Shown: one piece after another, positions 25,595 to 34,277 of the stretch
Layout of the letters: every line of letters begins with the position of its first letter
Numbering within the stretch: position 1 is the first letter of the stretch
NCBI RefSeq assembly: GCF_042847215.1
Contig: NZ_AP031500.1
Span: forward strand, 682,001-746,000
Source: Gilvimarinus japonicus
Lineage (GTDB): Bacteria; Pseudomonadota; Gammaproteobacteria; Pseudomonadales; Cellvibrionaceae
Direction of reading: 5' to 3'
Length of the DNA: 64,000 nt
Program-made: the position numbers and the translations under genes
Notes under the pieces: generated by a model
Seen by the model: the letters and a program-made list of their open reading frames with translations, nothing else
What the model was told of the DNA's origin: nothing
Database searches by the model: none

Positions 25595-28330
25595 TTAGAG
25601 GCTGGCACGAATACCAAACAACACCTCTGTACCAGTGGTGTTGTATTCACGAACCAAGTCTAAATCACCGATGGGGCCGGTGGTGTACAAGCGCTCTTTT
25701 TCGTTGGTTAAGTTGATCACTTCCAGAGTCAGATCAAAATGCTCATTAATGGTATAAGAGCTAGAGAAGTCCACGCGGGTAGGTCCAGTGGTCGCTTCTT
25801 CAGCGTTCGCGTTGGAGCCGGAGTAACTTGTGATGTAGTCATCTCGGCTATTAACCAGCAGCCTTGCCGCCCAAGTTTCGTTTTCGTAGAAAGCGCCTAA
25901 GTTGTAGGAGGTTTCGGACAAACCGGTGATTAGGGCGTCACTGTCAATATAAGTGTAGTTAGCAAGGAAGCCAAGACCCATAGGCAATACATAATTAAAA
26001 CCTACCTCAACCCCACGGATTTCATCAACCTCGGATGCATTGGTGGACTCAGAAATGTTCCAAACACTATCCGGTGGGATCGCACTTGCATCATATGCTG
26101 GATCGTTCGGATCATACACTGGATCCTGAGCAATAGCGTCCTGGAACACTTGAGGAAGGTAGTCTTCTCTGTTGATTGAGGTGATTGCATCAGAGATTTC
26201 TTTCTGGAACAGGGCCAAACCTACATAGGACTCGGGAGCAAAATACCATTCGACGGCTAGGTCAATCGCGTCGGCTTTTTCCGGCTTAAGGCCGGGGTTA
26301 TCTACGCTAAAGTTGCCATTGATTGGGGTATAGCTGAATGCCCCGGCGAGGTTCTGAGGGTTGGGGCGAGCAATATTTTGCGAGTACGCCGCACGCAGTA
26401 ACACATCTTCAATGGGCTCATAAGTGATGTTAATCGCAGGCAGTGTATTGGTGTAGCTCTGCTCGCCTTCCAGACTCTTGTTGCCGTTTACGGTAGTTTC
26501 AACGAATCGAACACCACCATTCAGGCGCCAGTTGCCGACAAAGTAATTACCTTCAACATAAGCGCCCAGAGTGTCTTCTGACACTACATAGGTCCGGCTG
26601 TCGTTGGGCTCTTCATTCCATTGTCCAGCGTTGTATTCGCCGCGAACCACATCGAAATCTGCAACCAGGAAGTTTGTGGGGAACCCTCCAGGGCCATCAA
26701 TGCCATCACCATAATTATCCACAACATCAGACAAACTGTTGGTATTCGTGGCGCTTGGCGCGTTTGGTGACGTTAAGTTAGCTGCATCGTCGGTAAAGCG
26801 TGAGTCAATGGTGCGGTCATTGGCGATAACACCGGCCATAAGGTTGGAGCCGTTATCATCAAACTCCCAGGTCAGGTCGACCTTAAAGGTTTGGTTTTCG
26901 CGTTTAACGGTCTCATCGCGGTGCGTGGGGCCGGTAAACTCGTAGTTAGATGGATCGAGAGTATCGAATCCGTATTCCATTTCGGCGATATCAGAGTCTT
27001 CCAAAAAGGAATAGCTGAATGTGTGGCCTTGTGTGGCGGTCAGGTTGTAGCGATACTGCTGCTCGTTATGCTCAGATTCTGCCGAACCAAGCATGACGTC
27101 CAGCTTAAGTGTGTCAGTAAAGTCGTAGCTTATATTGGCAACAGTTTGCGTGAATTCACTATTGGAAAACTGGCCACGGCTTTCGGAGCGAGGTTGAACA
27201 TTCTCAAATGTACCCGCAGTGATGTAACGCCCCGATGGATCCAGGGTCACTTCCGTGGGAACAATTGTGTTGTGAAGGTTACGGATCTGAGCAAAGTAGT
27301 TGTAGGAGTTTACGTCAGACTCTAGCTCAGACATCATATGAGTTAAATTCATGTCCAGCTTGTCGGTAGGCTGAGCTTGAATAGCTGCCAATACACCCGT
27401 TCTTTCTTGCTCGTGGTTGAAAGAATCCATACGAGGCAAACGCGGTGCCCACATATAGTCAATCGGATCCAGATTAGGGTAATCGCCTTGGATGTCTTGG
27501 TAGTCGGGGTAATTGGCGCCCGGATTCGGAGTGCCGTTAATCACAACATCAGGATTATCGCCCCAGCCATATCCCGCTGGGTCGTCGCCGCGAAAGTTGT
27601 CAACAGGGCCGGTCCAGCGCACGCTTCCAAAACCTTCCTGATGCACGTTACGTTTGGCGTAGTTAACACCAAGCAAAACGCCAACCTTGTCATCCATAAA
27701 CGAGTTGCTCACCACGCCAGAGACAAGCGGGTCGGTTTCACCGGTGTGAATATTGTAATTGGTTTGCAGTGAGCCGGTGGCGAACAGGCCTGCATTGTCC
27801 AACGGACGCAGTGAATATAATTCAACCGTTGATGCCAGACCGCCTTCCTCGATGCTGGCAACTTGGTTTTTGTTGATATCCATGCGGCGAAAGAGGTCTG
27901 CACTGAAAACGTTAAAGTCAAATGAGCGGCCGCGGTTTACACCGCCGGATGAATCCAGACCGCCGCTACTGGCGGGAACTTCCATCCCGTTGAGGGTAAC
28001 GCGGGTATATTGTGGGCCAAGGCCGCGGACGGTAATGTTACGACCTTCACCGCCTTCACGGGTAATCGCAACACCGGGCTGACGCTGCAAAGACTCTGCA
28101 AGGTTCAGGTCTGGCATTTTGCCTACATCTTCAGCGACGATACTTTCAACGCTGTTCGCAGATTCCCGTTTGATGTCGAGAGCGGCTGCTTGAGCGGCCC
28201 GGAAGCCAGTGACCACGACTTCTTCCAGCAATTGTGCGCCATCTGTATTGTTGTCCTGGGCATAGGACGTTGTTGCTGCCGTTGCTAGGGCAATCGCAGC
28301 AACCAGTGGTTTTACATTAGGACTATTCAT
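25595..28330 (-). CDS. TonB-dependent receptor for pectic oligosaccharides
   Basis: A 911-residue outer-membrane receptor of the large Xanthomonas/Caulobacter carbohydrate type. The signal peptide ends TTSYA at residue 24. The TonB box region is LEEVVVTGF. The plug (about 40-165) has the diagnostic VGKMPDLNLAESLQRQPGV, ITVRGLGPQYTRVTLNGMEV and FNVFSADLFRRMDINKNQ stretches. The barrel ends LFGIRASL. A GGGGATA site precedes the ATG. It sits between two GH28 genes, ahead of its own terminator, and carries the paired ACCAAT boxes in its promoter region. The likely cargo is oligogalacturonides. Import of the substrate is inferred from context; the fold and class are clear. Confidence 0.94.
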   Translation of the reverse strand: MNSPNVKPLVAAIALATAATTSYAQDNNTDGAQLLEEVVVTGFRAAQAAALDIKRESANSVESIVAEDVGKMPDLNLAESLQRQPGVAITREGGEGRNITVRGLGPQYTRVTLNGMEVPASSGGLDSSGGVNRGRSFDFNVFSADLFRRMDINKNQVASIEEGGLASTVELYSLRPLDNAGLFATGSLQTNYNIHTGETDPLVSGVVSNSFMDDKVGVLLGVNYAKRNVHQEGFGSVRWTGPVDNFRGDDPAGYGWGDNPDVVINGTPNPGANYPDYQDIQGDYPNLDPIDYMWAPRLPRMDSFNHEQERTGVLAAIQAQPTDKLDMNLTHMMSELESDVNSYNYFAQIRNLHNTIVPTEVTLDPSGRYITAGTFENVQPRSESRGQFSNSEFTQTVANISYDFTDTLKLDVMLGSAESEHNEQQYRYNLTATQGHTFSYSFLEDSDIAEMEYGFDTLDPSNYEFTGPTHRDETVKRENQTFKVDLTWEFDDNGSNLMAGVIANDRTIDSRFTDDAANLTSPNAPSATNTNSLSDVVDNYGDGIDGPGGFPTNFLVADFDVVRGEYNAGQWNEEPNDSRTYVVSEDTLGAYVEGNYFVGNWRLNGGVRFVETTVNGNKSLEGEQSYTNTLPAINITYEPIEDVLLRAAYSQNIARPNPQNLAGAFSYTPINGNFSVDNPGLKPEKADAIDLAVEWYFAPESYVGLALFQKEISDAITSINREDYLPQVFQDAIAQDPVYDPNDPAYDASAIPPDSVWNISESTNASEVDEIRGVEVGFNYVLPMGLGFLANYTYIDSDALITGLSETSYNLGAFYENETWAARLLVNSRDDYITSYSGSNANAEEATTGPTRVDFSSSYTINEHFDLTLEVINLTNEKERLYTTGPIGDLDLVREYNTTGTEVLFGIRASL

Positions 28331-28642
28331 TATTTTATCCCCATCATTCCGGTTTTGTAGTTAAGCAAGTTGTATTGCATAGACCAATTATTCTGGTAGC
28401 CGGATGATAGTCGCATAGTTTGGCAGACCAATCAATAGTTTCTGCATTACCAATCTGGCGTTGTTTTGCGGTTATTGTATGATCTAATTGGCTATTTTTG
28501 TCGCTTAGGGGTAGGGTTTTTTATTTATAAAAAATGTTTATTAATGCGACGGTCGGCGATGTGAGTCTTGGTTGGTGGGTGGTACAGGGCTTTGGGAGTG
28601 GGCGGCCCAAATTGGTCGGGCCGCTTTTGGTCGAGGTGACTA
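28331..28642. other. Intergenic region between receptor and second GH28 gene
   Basis: Holds the receptor's promoter region with paired ACCAAT boxes (28419-28454), an A/T-only palindrome at 28517-28534 (TTTTTTAT / ATAAAAAA) and a G/C hairpin at 28602-28624 (GCGGCCC / GGGCCGC) just past the second GH28 stop. That hairpin has a T run only in the plus direction. No gene was seen. Confidence 0.55.
28419..28454 (-). promoter_or_regulatory. Paired operator boxes upstream of TonB-dependent receptor
   Basis: TTTGGCAGACCAAT at 28419-28432 and ATTACCAAT at 28446-28454; the ACCAA cores are exactly 22 bp apart, about 90-120 bp before the start codon. On the minus strand TTGGTC and TATCAT, 16 bp apart, could serve as -35 and -10, which would put the inner box over the promoter. 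Confidence 0.65.
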
Positions 28643-30055
28643 TCAGGCTTTAAAGGTTTTGCCGTTGATGGAGACGTTCTCAATGACGAGCTCGTCGACA
28701 TTCTCGATGACCCCTGGCTTATCGGCATGCTTGAACTTGCAGTCGATAAAGCGTAGGTCGGTAATGGGCGCCCGCTCAAAGCCGCGTACCTGAAAGACTT
28801 GGCCGGTTTCTTCGCAGGTGAGGTTGTTGACCTCTACATGGCGTACCGTTGGGTCAAAGTTGCCCGCGTCGCCTTCTTCGTAGTGAAAGTTAATGACAAT
28901 CGCATTTTTGACGGTGCCTATGGTGCAGTTGCGCACATAGAGGTGTTCTAGCACGCCGCCGCGCACCGAGTTGGTCTTGATGCGAAAGCCGCGTTCAAGG
29001 TCGGGGCTACTCATGGTGTTGTTTTCGGCAAATACATTGCGTACGCCGCCGGAGATCTCGCTGCCAATGACGACGCCACCGTGGCCGGCGAGCATTTCGC
29101 AGTTGCGGATAACGACGTTCTCGGTGGGGGTGTTGATGCGCCGGCCATCGGCATTGCGGCCCGACTTGATGGCGATGCAATCGTCCCCGGTGTCAAAGTG
29201 GCAGTCTTCAATCAAGACGTTCTTGCAGCTTTCGGGGTCGCAGCCGTCGGAGTTGGGACCCAGGCTTTTTAGCGTGACGCCGCGCACGGTGACGTTCTCG
29301 CTGAGCACCGGGTTTAGCAGCCAGAAGGGGGCGGCAACAATGGTGACGTCTTCGATAAGAATATTTTGGCAGCGATAGGGCTGCACAAACGGCGGCCGAA
29401 AGTAAAAACCGTCGCCATAGTGGCGGTCTTCTGGTGGGACGCCGGCTTCGGCATCGGCAAATAACTTATCGCGGCCGGGCTTTTGGCTGGGGAAGCCGGG
29501 TTTGCCCCACTCTTCGTTGCCTTTCCAGGGCCACCAGGTCGTCTCGTTGGCGCGGCCATCGAGCGTGCCCTTGCCGGTTACGGCGATATTGTTTTGCTCG
29601 AACGCGTAAATGAGCGGGGAATAGCCCATAAACTCTACGCCTTCCCAGCGGGTTAAGACTTCAGGTAAGAAGCGTTTAGGGTCGGTGTAAAAAGCGATGG
29701 TGGCGCCGGCTTGCAAGTGCAAGTTAACGTTTGATAGTAGGTGGATCGGGCCGCTTAAGAAGGTGCCGTTTGGCACTACGACCCGCCCGCCGCCCGCGTT
29801 GTGACAAGCCTCAATAGCGCCTTTGATCGCGTCGCTGCAGTCGGTGGCATCGTCACCGACCGCACCGAATTGGGTAATAGGAAAGTCGCGGCTGGGAAAG
29901 GTTGGGGTCGTGATTTGCGCTACGATCTGGTCCGCTAGGTGCCAGGGGGCTGCGCTGGTGCTTGCGCTGCTTTGGGTCGTGTGGTGTGTGGCGCAGCCGG
30001 CGATTGGAAGTGCTGCCAGGCCTTTAAGGGTGGTGCGTCGCGTCAACTTATTCAT
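28643..30055 (-). CDS. GH28 polygalacturonase, predicted Tat-type lipoprotein
   Basis: A 470-residue GH28 enzyme expected to hydrolyse galacturonan. The start at 30055 (MNKLTRRTTLKGL) has AGGG upstream; the ATG seven codons earlier has none. The N-terminus has twin Arg (TRRTTLKG) and a lipobox (LPIAGC, Cys21), which suggests Tat export and lipid anchoring. All catalytic motifs are intact: NSD (268-270), DD (291-292), GHG (324-326) and RIK (358-360). The WWPWKGN and PPFVQPYRC stretches resemble exo-acting members. It is transcribed ahead of the receptor, with a perfect TTGGTAATACCAA palindrome about 60 bp upstream. It is probably the working polygalacturonase of the locus. Confidence 0.94.
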   Translation of the reverse strand: MNKLTRRTTLKGLAALPIAGCATHHTTQSSASTSAAPWHLADQIVAQITTPTFPSRDFPITQFGAVGDDATDCSDAIKGAIEACHNAGGGRVVVPNGTFLSGPIHLLSNVNLHLQAGATIAFYTDPKRFLPEVLTRWEGVEFMGYSPLIYAFEQNNIAVTGKGTLDGRANETTWWPWKGNEEWGKPGFPSQKPGRDKLFADAEAGVPPEDRHYGDGFYFRPPFVQPYRCQNILIEDVTIVAAPFWLLNPVLSENVTVRGVTLKSLGPNSDGCDPESCKNVLIEDCHFDTGDDCIAIKSGRNADGRRINTPTENVVIRNCEMLAGHGGVVIGSEISGGVRNVFAENNTMSSPDLERGFRIKTNSVRGGVLEHLYVRNCTIGTVKNAIVINFHYEEGDAGNFDPTVRHVEVNNLTCEETGQVFQVRGFERAPITDLRFIDCKFKHADKPGVIENVDELVIENVSINGKTFKA

Positions 30056-30115
30056 GGTTAACCCTGTGTTTAGCATTCGTTATTGGTGGCGTAAGGTTAA
30101 CGCAAAATACTGTTT

Positions 30116-30128
30116 TTGGTAATACCAA
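30116..30128 (-). promoter_or_regulatory. Perfect palindromic operator upstream of second GH28 gene
   Basis: TTGGTAATACCAA, a perfect palindrome around a central A, 61-73 bp upstream of the GH28 start. It is close to the TTGGTATACCAA-type site known for the enterobacterial UxuR/ExuR regulators, which are also FadR-family GntR proteins controlling galacturonate genes. Confidence 0.7.
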
Positions 30129-30199
30129 TGAAGGTTTTTTGTCAGGCAGAGGGAAGGAGGTGCCGGTGCCGCTGGTAAAGCACCGGGCTTTGCGTGGGG

Positions 30200-30982
30200 T
30201 TAATCGATTAGGTTAAAGCGCTCGCGGCTGTGCATGACTTTGCGTCGGGCTTCTTCTACGGCCTCGGCTTCGGTGGCATCCAGCAGTTGCTGGATGACGC
30301 GCGTCAAGTGTTCGCGCATGGCGGCGCGTGCGGCGGGGCCGTTGCGTGTTTCTAGCGCTTCAAGAATAGCGTGGTGTTCTTCAATGCGAGGCTTGGAGCC
30401 GGCTTGGCGCACTTTCTCGAGGATGCGGGCGGATACCGGCGAGCTGTTGCGCAGTGCCCACAAATGGCTGCAAACGGAGATGATGGCGTCGTTTTTAGTG
30501 GCGCGTGCGATCAGCATGTGAAAGTTTTCATCGGCTTTTTCACAGATGGGCTCGCCTTCGTTTTCGGTCACCATGTCGCTCAGGGCTTGACGTACTTCGG
30601 CCATTTCTTCGTCGGTGATCTTTTTGGCGGCCAGTTCGGCGGCCTCACCTTCAAATAAAATGCGCGCTTCCAAAATATCAAATGGGCCGACGTCAAGGGT
30701 GCTGCTGGCGAGTGTGTCTTTGTTGCCGTCGCACACGTAGACCCCGGAGCCGCCGCGAACCTCGACAAAGCCGGCAAGCTCAAGGGCGATAATGGCTTCG
30801 CGCACTGTGGGGCGGCTGACCTCAAAGCGTTCGGCGAGCTTGCGCTCGGCTGGTAAGCGTGAGCCTGGGGGGTATTCACCGCCATTGATGACCGCGGCTA
30901 ACTGCTCGGCTACACGTTGGTAGAGTCGGCCACCGGTCAGTCTGCCGGTGTCTATAGATACGTTCATGGGTTCACGCTTCAT
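30200..30982 (-). CDS. FadR-family GntR transcriptional regulator
   Basis: A 260-residue one-component repressor, probably of the surrounding pectin/galacturonate genes. The start is uncertain: 30982 (MKREPM) and 30967 (MNVSID) are both possible and neither has a strong ribosome site. The winged helix-turn-helix covers about 20-90 (GGRLYQRVAEQLAAVI, GSRLPAERKLAERFEVSRPT). The FCD ligand-binding domain follows at about 105-245, with DILEARILFEGEAAELAAK, MLIARATKNDAII and RIEEHHAIL, the last carrying metal-coordinating His candidates. It is divergent from uxaA. TTGGT-type palindromes near four nearby transcription units match what relatives such as UxuR/ExuR bind. A uronate or 2-keto-3-deoxygluconate inducer is plausible. 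Confidence 0.92.
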   Translation of the reverse strand: MKREPMNVSIDTGRLTGGRLYQRVAEQLAAVINGGEYPPGSRLPAERKLAERFEVSRPTVREAIIALELAGFVEVRGGSGVYVCDGNKDTLASSTLDVGPFDILEARILFEGEAAELAAKKITDEEMAEVRQALSDMVTENEGEPICEKADENFHMLIARATKNDAIISVCSHLWALRNSSPVSARILEKVRQAGSKPRIEEHHAILEALETRNGPAARAAMREHLTRVIQQLLDATEAEAVEEARRKVMHSRERFNLID

Positions 30983-31058
30983 TATATGAAAGTTTGACTG
31001 ACTGATTCTAGCAAGAATGGCTATGCCACTCAAGGGGAGCGTTTTGTTTTTTAGTCAT

Positions 31059-31086
31059 ACCAAAATAATATTGCGGTCTGACCAAT
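31059..31086 (+). promoter_or_regulatory. Paired operator boxes in divergent regulator-uxaA region
   Basis: ATACCAA (core ACCAA at 31059-31063) and GGTCTGACCAAT (core at 31081-31085), again 22 bp apart, in the region shared by the regulator gene and uxaA. The position would allow control of both genes. Confidence 0.6.
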
Positions 31087-31181
31087 TACCTGTTAACTTT
31101 GCAGCCATGTTGTTGTGGTGTGATGTGTTGCGTCAAGCCGCAAAAGAAATTCTGAATACAGACAAGAAACTAGGGGTGGTT

Positions 31182-32708
31182 GTGAGTAAGTTCATTCACT
31201 TGCATCAAAACGATAATGTCGCGATTGCGGTTTGCGACTTGGCGGTTGAAGGCTTGCTCGATGTCGGTGGGCGCCAGGTTGTCATTGCAGAGCCGATTGC
31301 CGAAATGCATAAGTTTGCGGTCGAGCCCATTAAGCAGGGTGAGGCGATCATCAAGTACGGGCAATTTATTGGGTACGCAGCTGCCGACATTGACGCCGGC
31401 CAACATGTACACACTCACAACTGTATTGTGGGTGATTTTGCCAAGGACTACGGTTTTTGCCGGCACGCGGAAAAAACGGCTTACGTACCCGAGGCGGAGC
31501 AGGCGCATTTTCAGGGGTATCGCCGTGCTAACGGCAAGGTGGGTACCCGCAACTATATCGGTATCCTGACGACGGTTAACTGCTCGGGAACCGTGGCCAA
31601 GCAAATTGCCGCTAGCTTTAGTTATCCGGGCGCGTTAGACGATTACCCTAATGTTGACGGTGTGGTCGCGCTTACTCACGAATCGGGCTGCGGTATGCGT
31701 GCCGAGGGTGAGGGTTACGAGATTTTGCAGCGCACCTTTGAAGGTTATGCCGCGCACGCTAATTTTGGCGGCGTATTGCTGGTCGGGCTCGGCTGCGAAA
31801 CCATGCAGGTCGACGGAGTGTTGGCGCAGGCCGGCCTGTCCCAGTCTGAGTTGTTTAAGGCCTATAATATTCAGAACGTGGGCGGTACCCGCAACGCTGT
31901 CGAGCAAGGTGTGGAGTATGTGCGTGCCATGTTGCCCAAAGTGAATGAGGCGACTCGTGAGTCTTGCCCGGCCTCAGAGATGGTGCTGGCAGTGCAGTGC
32001 GGTGGTAGTGATGCCATGAGTGGGATTACAGCCAACCCGGCTCTCGGTGTTGCGGGCGATATTTTGATCCGTCACGGTGGTACGGTGATTTACTCTGAGA
32101 CGCCTGAGATTTATGGCGCGGAGCACTTGTTGACCCAGCGCTCTGCCACGCCTGAAGTGGCGGAGCAATTGTTGGAGCGAATCCGTTGGTGGGAGGAGTA
32201 CACCAGCACGAATGGGTTTGAGCTGAATAACAACCCCTCGCCGGGCAACAAGGCAGGTGGCTTGACGACTATTTTAGAAAAGTCTTTGGGGGCTCAGGCT
32301 AAAAGTGGCTCGACCACCATGACCGCGGTGTATCAGTATGCCGAGCCGGTAGTCGAAAAAGGACTGGTGTTTATGGATAGCCCCGGTTTTGATCCTGTCT
32401 CCGTGACCGGTCAGGTGGCCTCGGGTGCCAATGTGGTGGCTTTTACTACGGGGCGCGGTTCGGCTTTTGGGTACAAGCCGGTGCCGAGCGTTAAGTTGTC
32501 GAGCAATACGGCGGTTTATCGCCGCATGCAGGATGATATTGACATCAACTGTGGCGCCGTAACTGATGGCGATGAGACGCTAGAAACCTTGGGTCAGAAA
32601 ATTTTTGAGCAGCTGCTGGCGATCGCCTCGGGCGAGCAAACCAAGAGTGAAGAGCTGGGTTATGGGGATGCGGAGTTTAACCCCTGGAAGATCGGCGCTG
32701 TCGTGTAA
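31182..32708 (+). CDS. uxaA: Altronate dehydratase
   Basis: A 508-residue enzyme that dehydrates D-altronate to 2-keto-3-deoxygluconate in the galacturonate isomerase pathway. The open frame begins at 31017, but GTG 31182 has AGGGG just upstream and gives the family's usual N-terminus (MSKFIHLHQNDNVAIAV). An N-terminal SAF-type domain (about 1-95, HVHTHNCIV) precedes the large D-galactarate dehydratase/altronate hydrolase domain (GYRRANGKVGTRNYIGILTT, THESGCGMRAEGE, VQCGGSDAMSGITANPALG). E. coli UxaA has 495 residues. It is divergent from the FadR-family regulator. No uxaB or uxaC is present in the window. The end product joins the KduI/KduD branch. Confidence 0.95.
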   Translation: MSKFIHLHQNDNVAIAVCDLAVEGLLDVGGRQVVIAEPIAEMHKFAVEPIKQGEAIIKYGQFIGYAAADIDAGQHVHTHNCIVGDFAKDYGFCRHAEKTAYVPEAEQAHFQGYRRANGKVGTRNYIGILTTVNCSGTVAKQIAASFSYPGALDDYPNVDGVVALTHESGCGMRAEGEGYEILQRTFEGYAAHANFGGVLLVGLGCETMQVDGVLAQAGLSQSELFKAYNIQNVGGTRNAVEQGVEYVRAMLPKVNEATRESCPASEMVLAVQCGGSDAMSGITANPALGVAGDILIRHGGTVIYSETPEIYGAEHLLTQRSATPEVAEQLLERIRWWEEYTSTNGFELNNNPSPGNKAGGLTTILEKSLGAQAKSGSTTMTAVYQYAEPVVEKGLVFMDSPGFDPVSVTGQVASGANVVAFTTGRGSAFGYKPVPSVKLSSNTAVYRRMQDDIDINCGAVTDGDETLETLGQKIFEQLLAIASGEQTKSEELGYGDAEFNPWKIGAVV

Positions 32709-32801
32709 TTCATTTCTAATGAGGTGGGCGCTTGCGGATTGCCAATCCCGCGCCTACATTCAAGTAATACTTTCATGCTAATAACAATAGAGGGTAAGTC
32801 T

Positions 32802-33971
32802 ATGAAAATAGCCGTGCCAAGGGAGCGTCGTGCCCATGAAAGACGCGTGGCGGCCACACCGGATACCGTTAAAAAGTACATTGGTTTAGGTTTTGAGGTT
32901 GTTGTTGAGGCTGGCGCCGGGCTTGAGAGTCAGGTGTCGGACGAGCTGTATATTAATGCCGGCGCCACCGTCGAGGCCGATCTGGCCGCGCTTTATCGGG
33001 GGGCTGATGTCGTGCTCAAGGTGCAGCGTCCGCTTGTCGCTGGTGAGGGTGAGCTCAATGAGCTGGCGCTTATCCCTAAGGGGGCGCTGCTGTTGGGTGT
33101 TCTCTCCCCTTTTAATGATCCTGAGTCTGTCGCCGCTTATGCTGCCGCAGGTGTGACGGCGATGGCGCTAGAGTTTGTGCCGCGTATTAGTCGTGCTCAG
33201 AGTATGGATGTGCTCAGCTCGCAAAGTAATTTGGCCGGTTACCGGGCGGTGCTGGATGCCGCTTACGAGTACGACCGGGCGATGCCGATGATGATGACCG
33301 CTGCCGGCACAGTGGCGCCGGCCAAGGTGATGGTGCTGGGGGCAGGGGTTGCCGGTTTGCAGGCTATTGCAACGGCCAAGCGATTGGGCGCCATTGTTTC
33401 GGCGACTGATGTGCGGCCGGCGGCGAAAGAGCAGGTCGAGAGTTTGGGTGGCCGGTTCGTGATGGTGGACTCCGAGGAGACTCGCGAGGCTGAAACCGCT
33501 GGCGGCTACGCCAAAGAAATGAGCGATGACTTTAAGCGTCGCCAGGCGGAGTTAGTGGCGACTACTATAAAGACGCAAGATATTGTGATTTGTACCGCGT
33601 TGATTCCCGGGCGCAAGGCGCCAACATTGGTGAATGACGAGATGGTGGCCAGTATGCGACCGGGGTCGATTATTATCGATTTGGCGGTCGAGCAGGGCGG
33701 CAACTGTACCGCCTCTAAGCCGGGTGAGGTGGTAAATGTGGGCGGCGTTAAAGTGGTGGGTCATTTTAATGTGCCCAGTCGTCTCGCTGCCGATGCCAGT
33801 GCGCTGTACGCCAAGAATTTGCTCAATTACCTGACGCCGCTGGTCAAGGCTGAGGAGGGTGCTCCAGCCGGCTTGGCGTTAGATTTTGCCGATGAAATCC
33901 TGGCGGCGGCCACCTTGACTCGCGATGGTCGGGTGGTTCATTCGGCGTTTGTCGAGCAAGCAGAACAATAA
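32802..33971 (+). CDS. pntAA: NAD(P) transhydrogenase subunit alpha part 1
   Basis: A 389-residue cytoplasmic dI subunit that binds NAD(H) in the proton-translocating transhydrogenase, which makes NADPH at the expense of the proton gradient. ATG 32802 (MKIAVPRERRAHERRVAA) has AGAGGG upstream and matches the family start; the earlier open-frame start does not. The second half holds the Rossmann motif VLGAGVAGLQAIATAKRLGA and the DVRPAAKEQVESLGG stretch. The alpha chain is split into pntAA and pntAB, as in many non-enteric bacteria, while E. coli has one PntA of 510 residues. The three pnt genes form a tight operon. Confidence 0.96.
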   Translation: MKIAVPRERRAHERRVAATPDTVKKYIGLGFEVVVEAGAGLESQVSDELYINAGATVEADLAALYRGADVVLKVQRPLVAGEGELNELALIPKGALLLGVLSPFNDPESVAAYAAAGVTAMALEFVPRISRAQSMDVLSSQSNLAGYRAVLDAAYEYDRAMPMMMTAAGTVAPAKVMVLGAGVAGLQAIATAKRLGAIVSATDVRPAAKEQVESLGGRFVMVDSEETREAETAGGYAKEMSDDFKRRQAELVATTIKTQDIVICTALIPGRKAPTLVNDEMVASMRPGSIIIDLAVEQGGNCTASKPGEVVNVGGVKVVGHFNVPSRLAADASALYAKNLLNYLTPLVKAEEGAPAGLALDFADEILAAATLTRDGRVVHSAFVEQAEQ

Positions 33972-33983
33972 TAGGAGGCGGTT

Positions 33984-34268
33984 ATGCACGGTGATTTTAT
34001 CTCTCAGTTGTCCATCTTTGTGATGGCGGTGTTTGTCGGTTACTACGTTGTCTGGAGTGTCACGCCGGCACTGCACACGCCCTTGATGGCGGTGACCAAT
34101 GCGATATCCAGTGTGATTGTGGTGGGTGCGCTGATTGCCGCTGGCCCAGAGGGTACGAGCCTGGCCAAAGTGTTGGGGTTTGTGGCCGTTATGCTTGCCT
34201 CGGTCAATATCTTTGGTGGCTTTGCCGTTACCCAGCGTATGCTGGCCATGTATAAAAAGAAGAAGTAA
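33984..34268 (+). CDS. pntAB: NAD(P) transhydrogenase subunit alpha part 2
   Basis: A 94-residue membrane protein supplying the first helices of the proton channel (dII). Three hydrophobic segments are visible (around residues 8-28, 35-55 and 60-82). A strong GGAGG site lies before the ATG, 12 bp after pntAA. It corresponds to the membrane C-terminal part of E. coli PntA. Confidence 0.96.
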   Translation: MHGDFISQLSIFVMAVFVGYYVVWSVTPALHTPLMAVTNAISSVIVVGALIAAGPEGTSLAKVLGFVAVMLASVNIFGGFAVTQRMLAMYKKKK

Positions 34269-34277
34269 GGGGGACTT

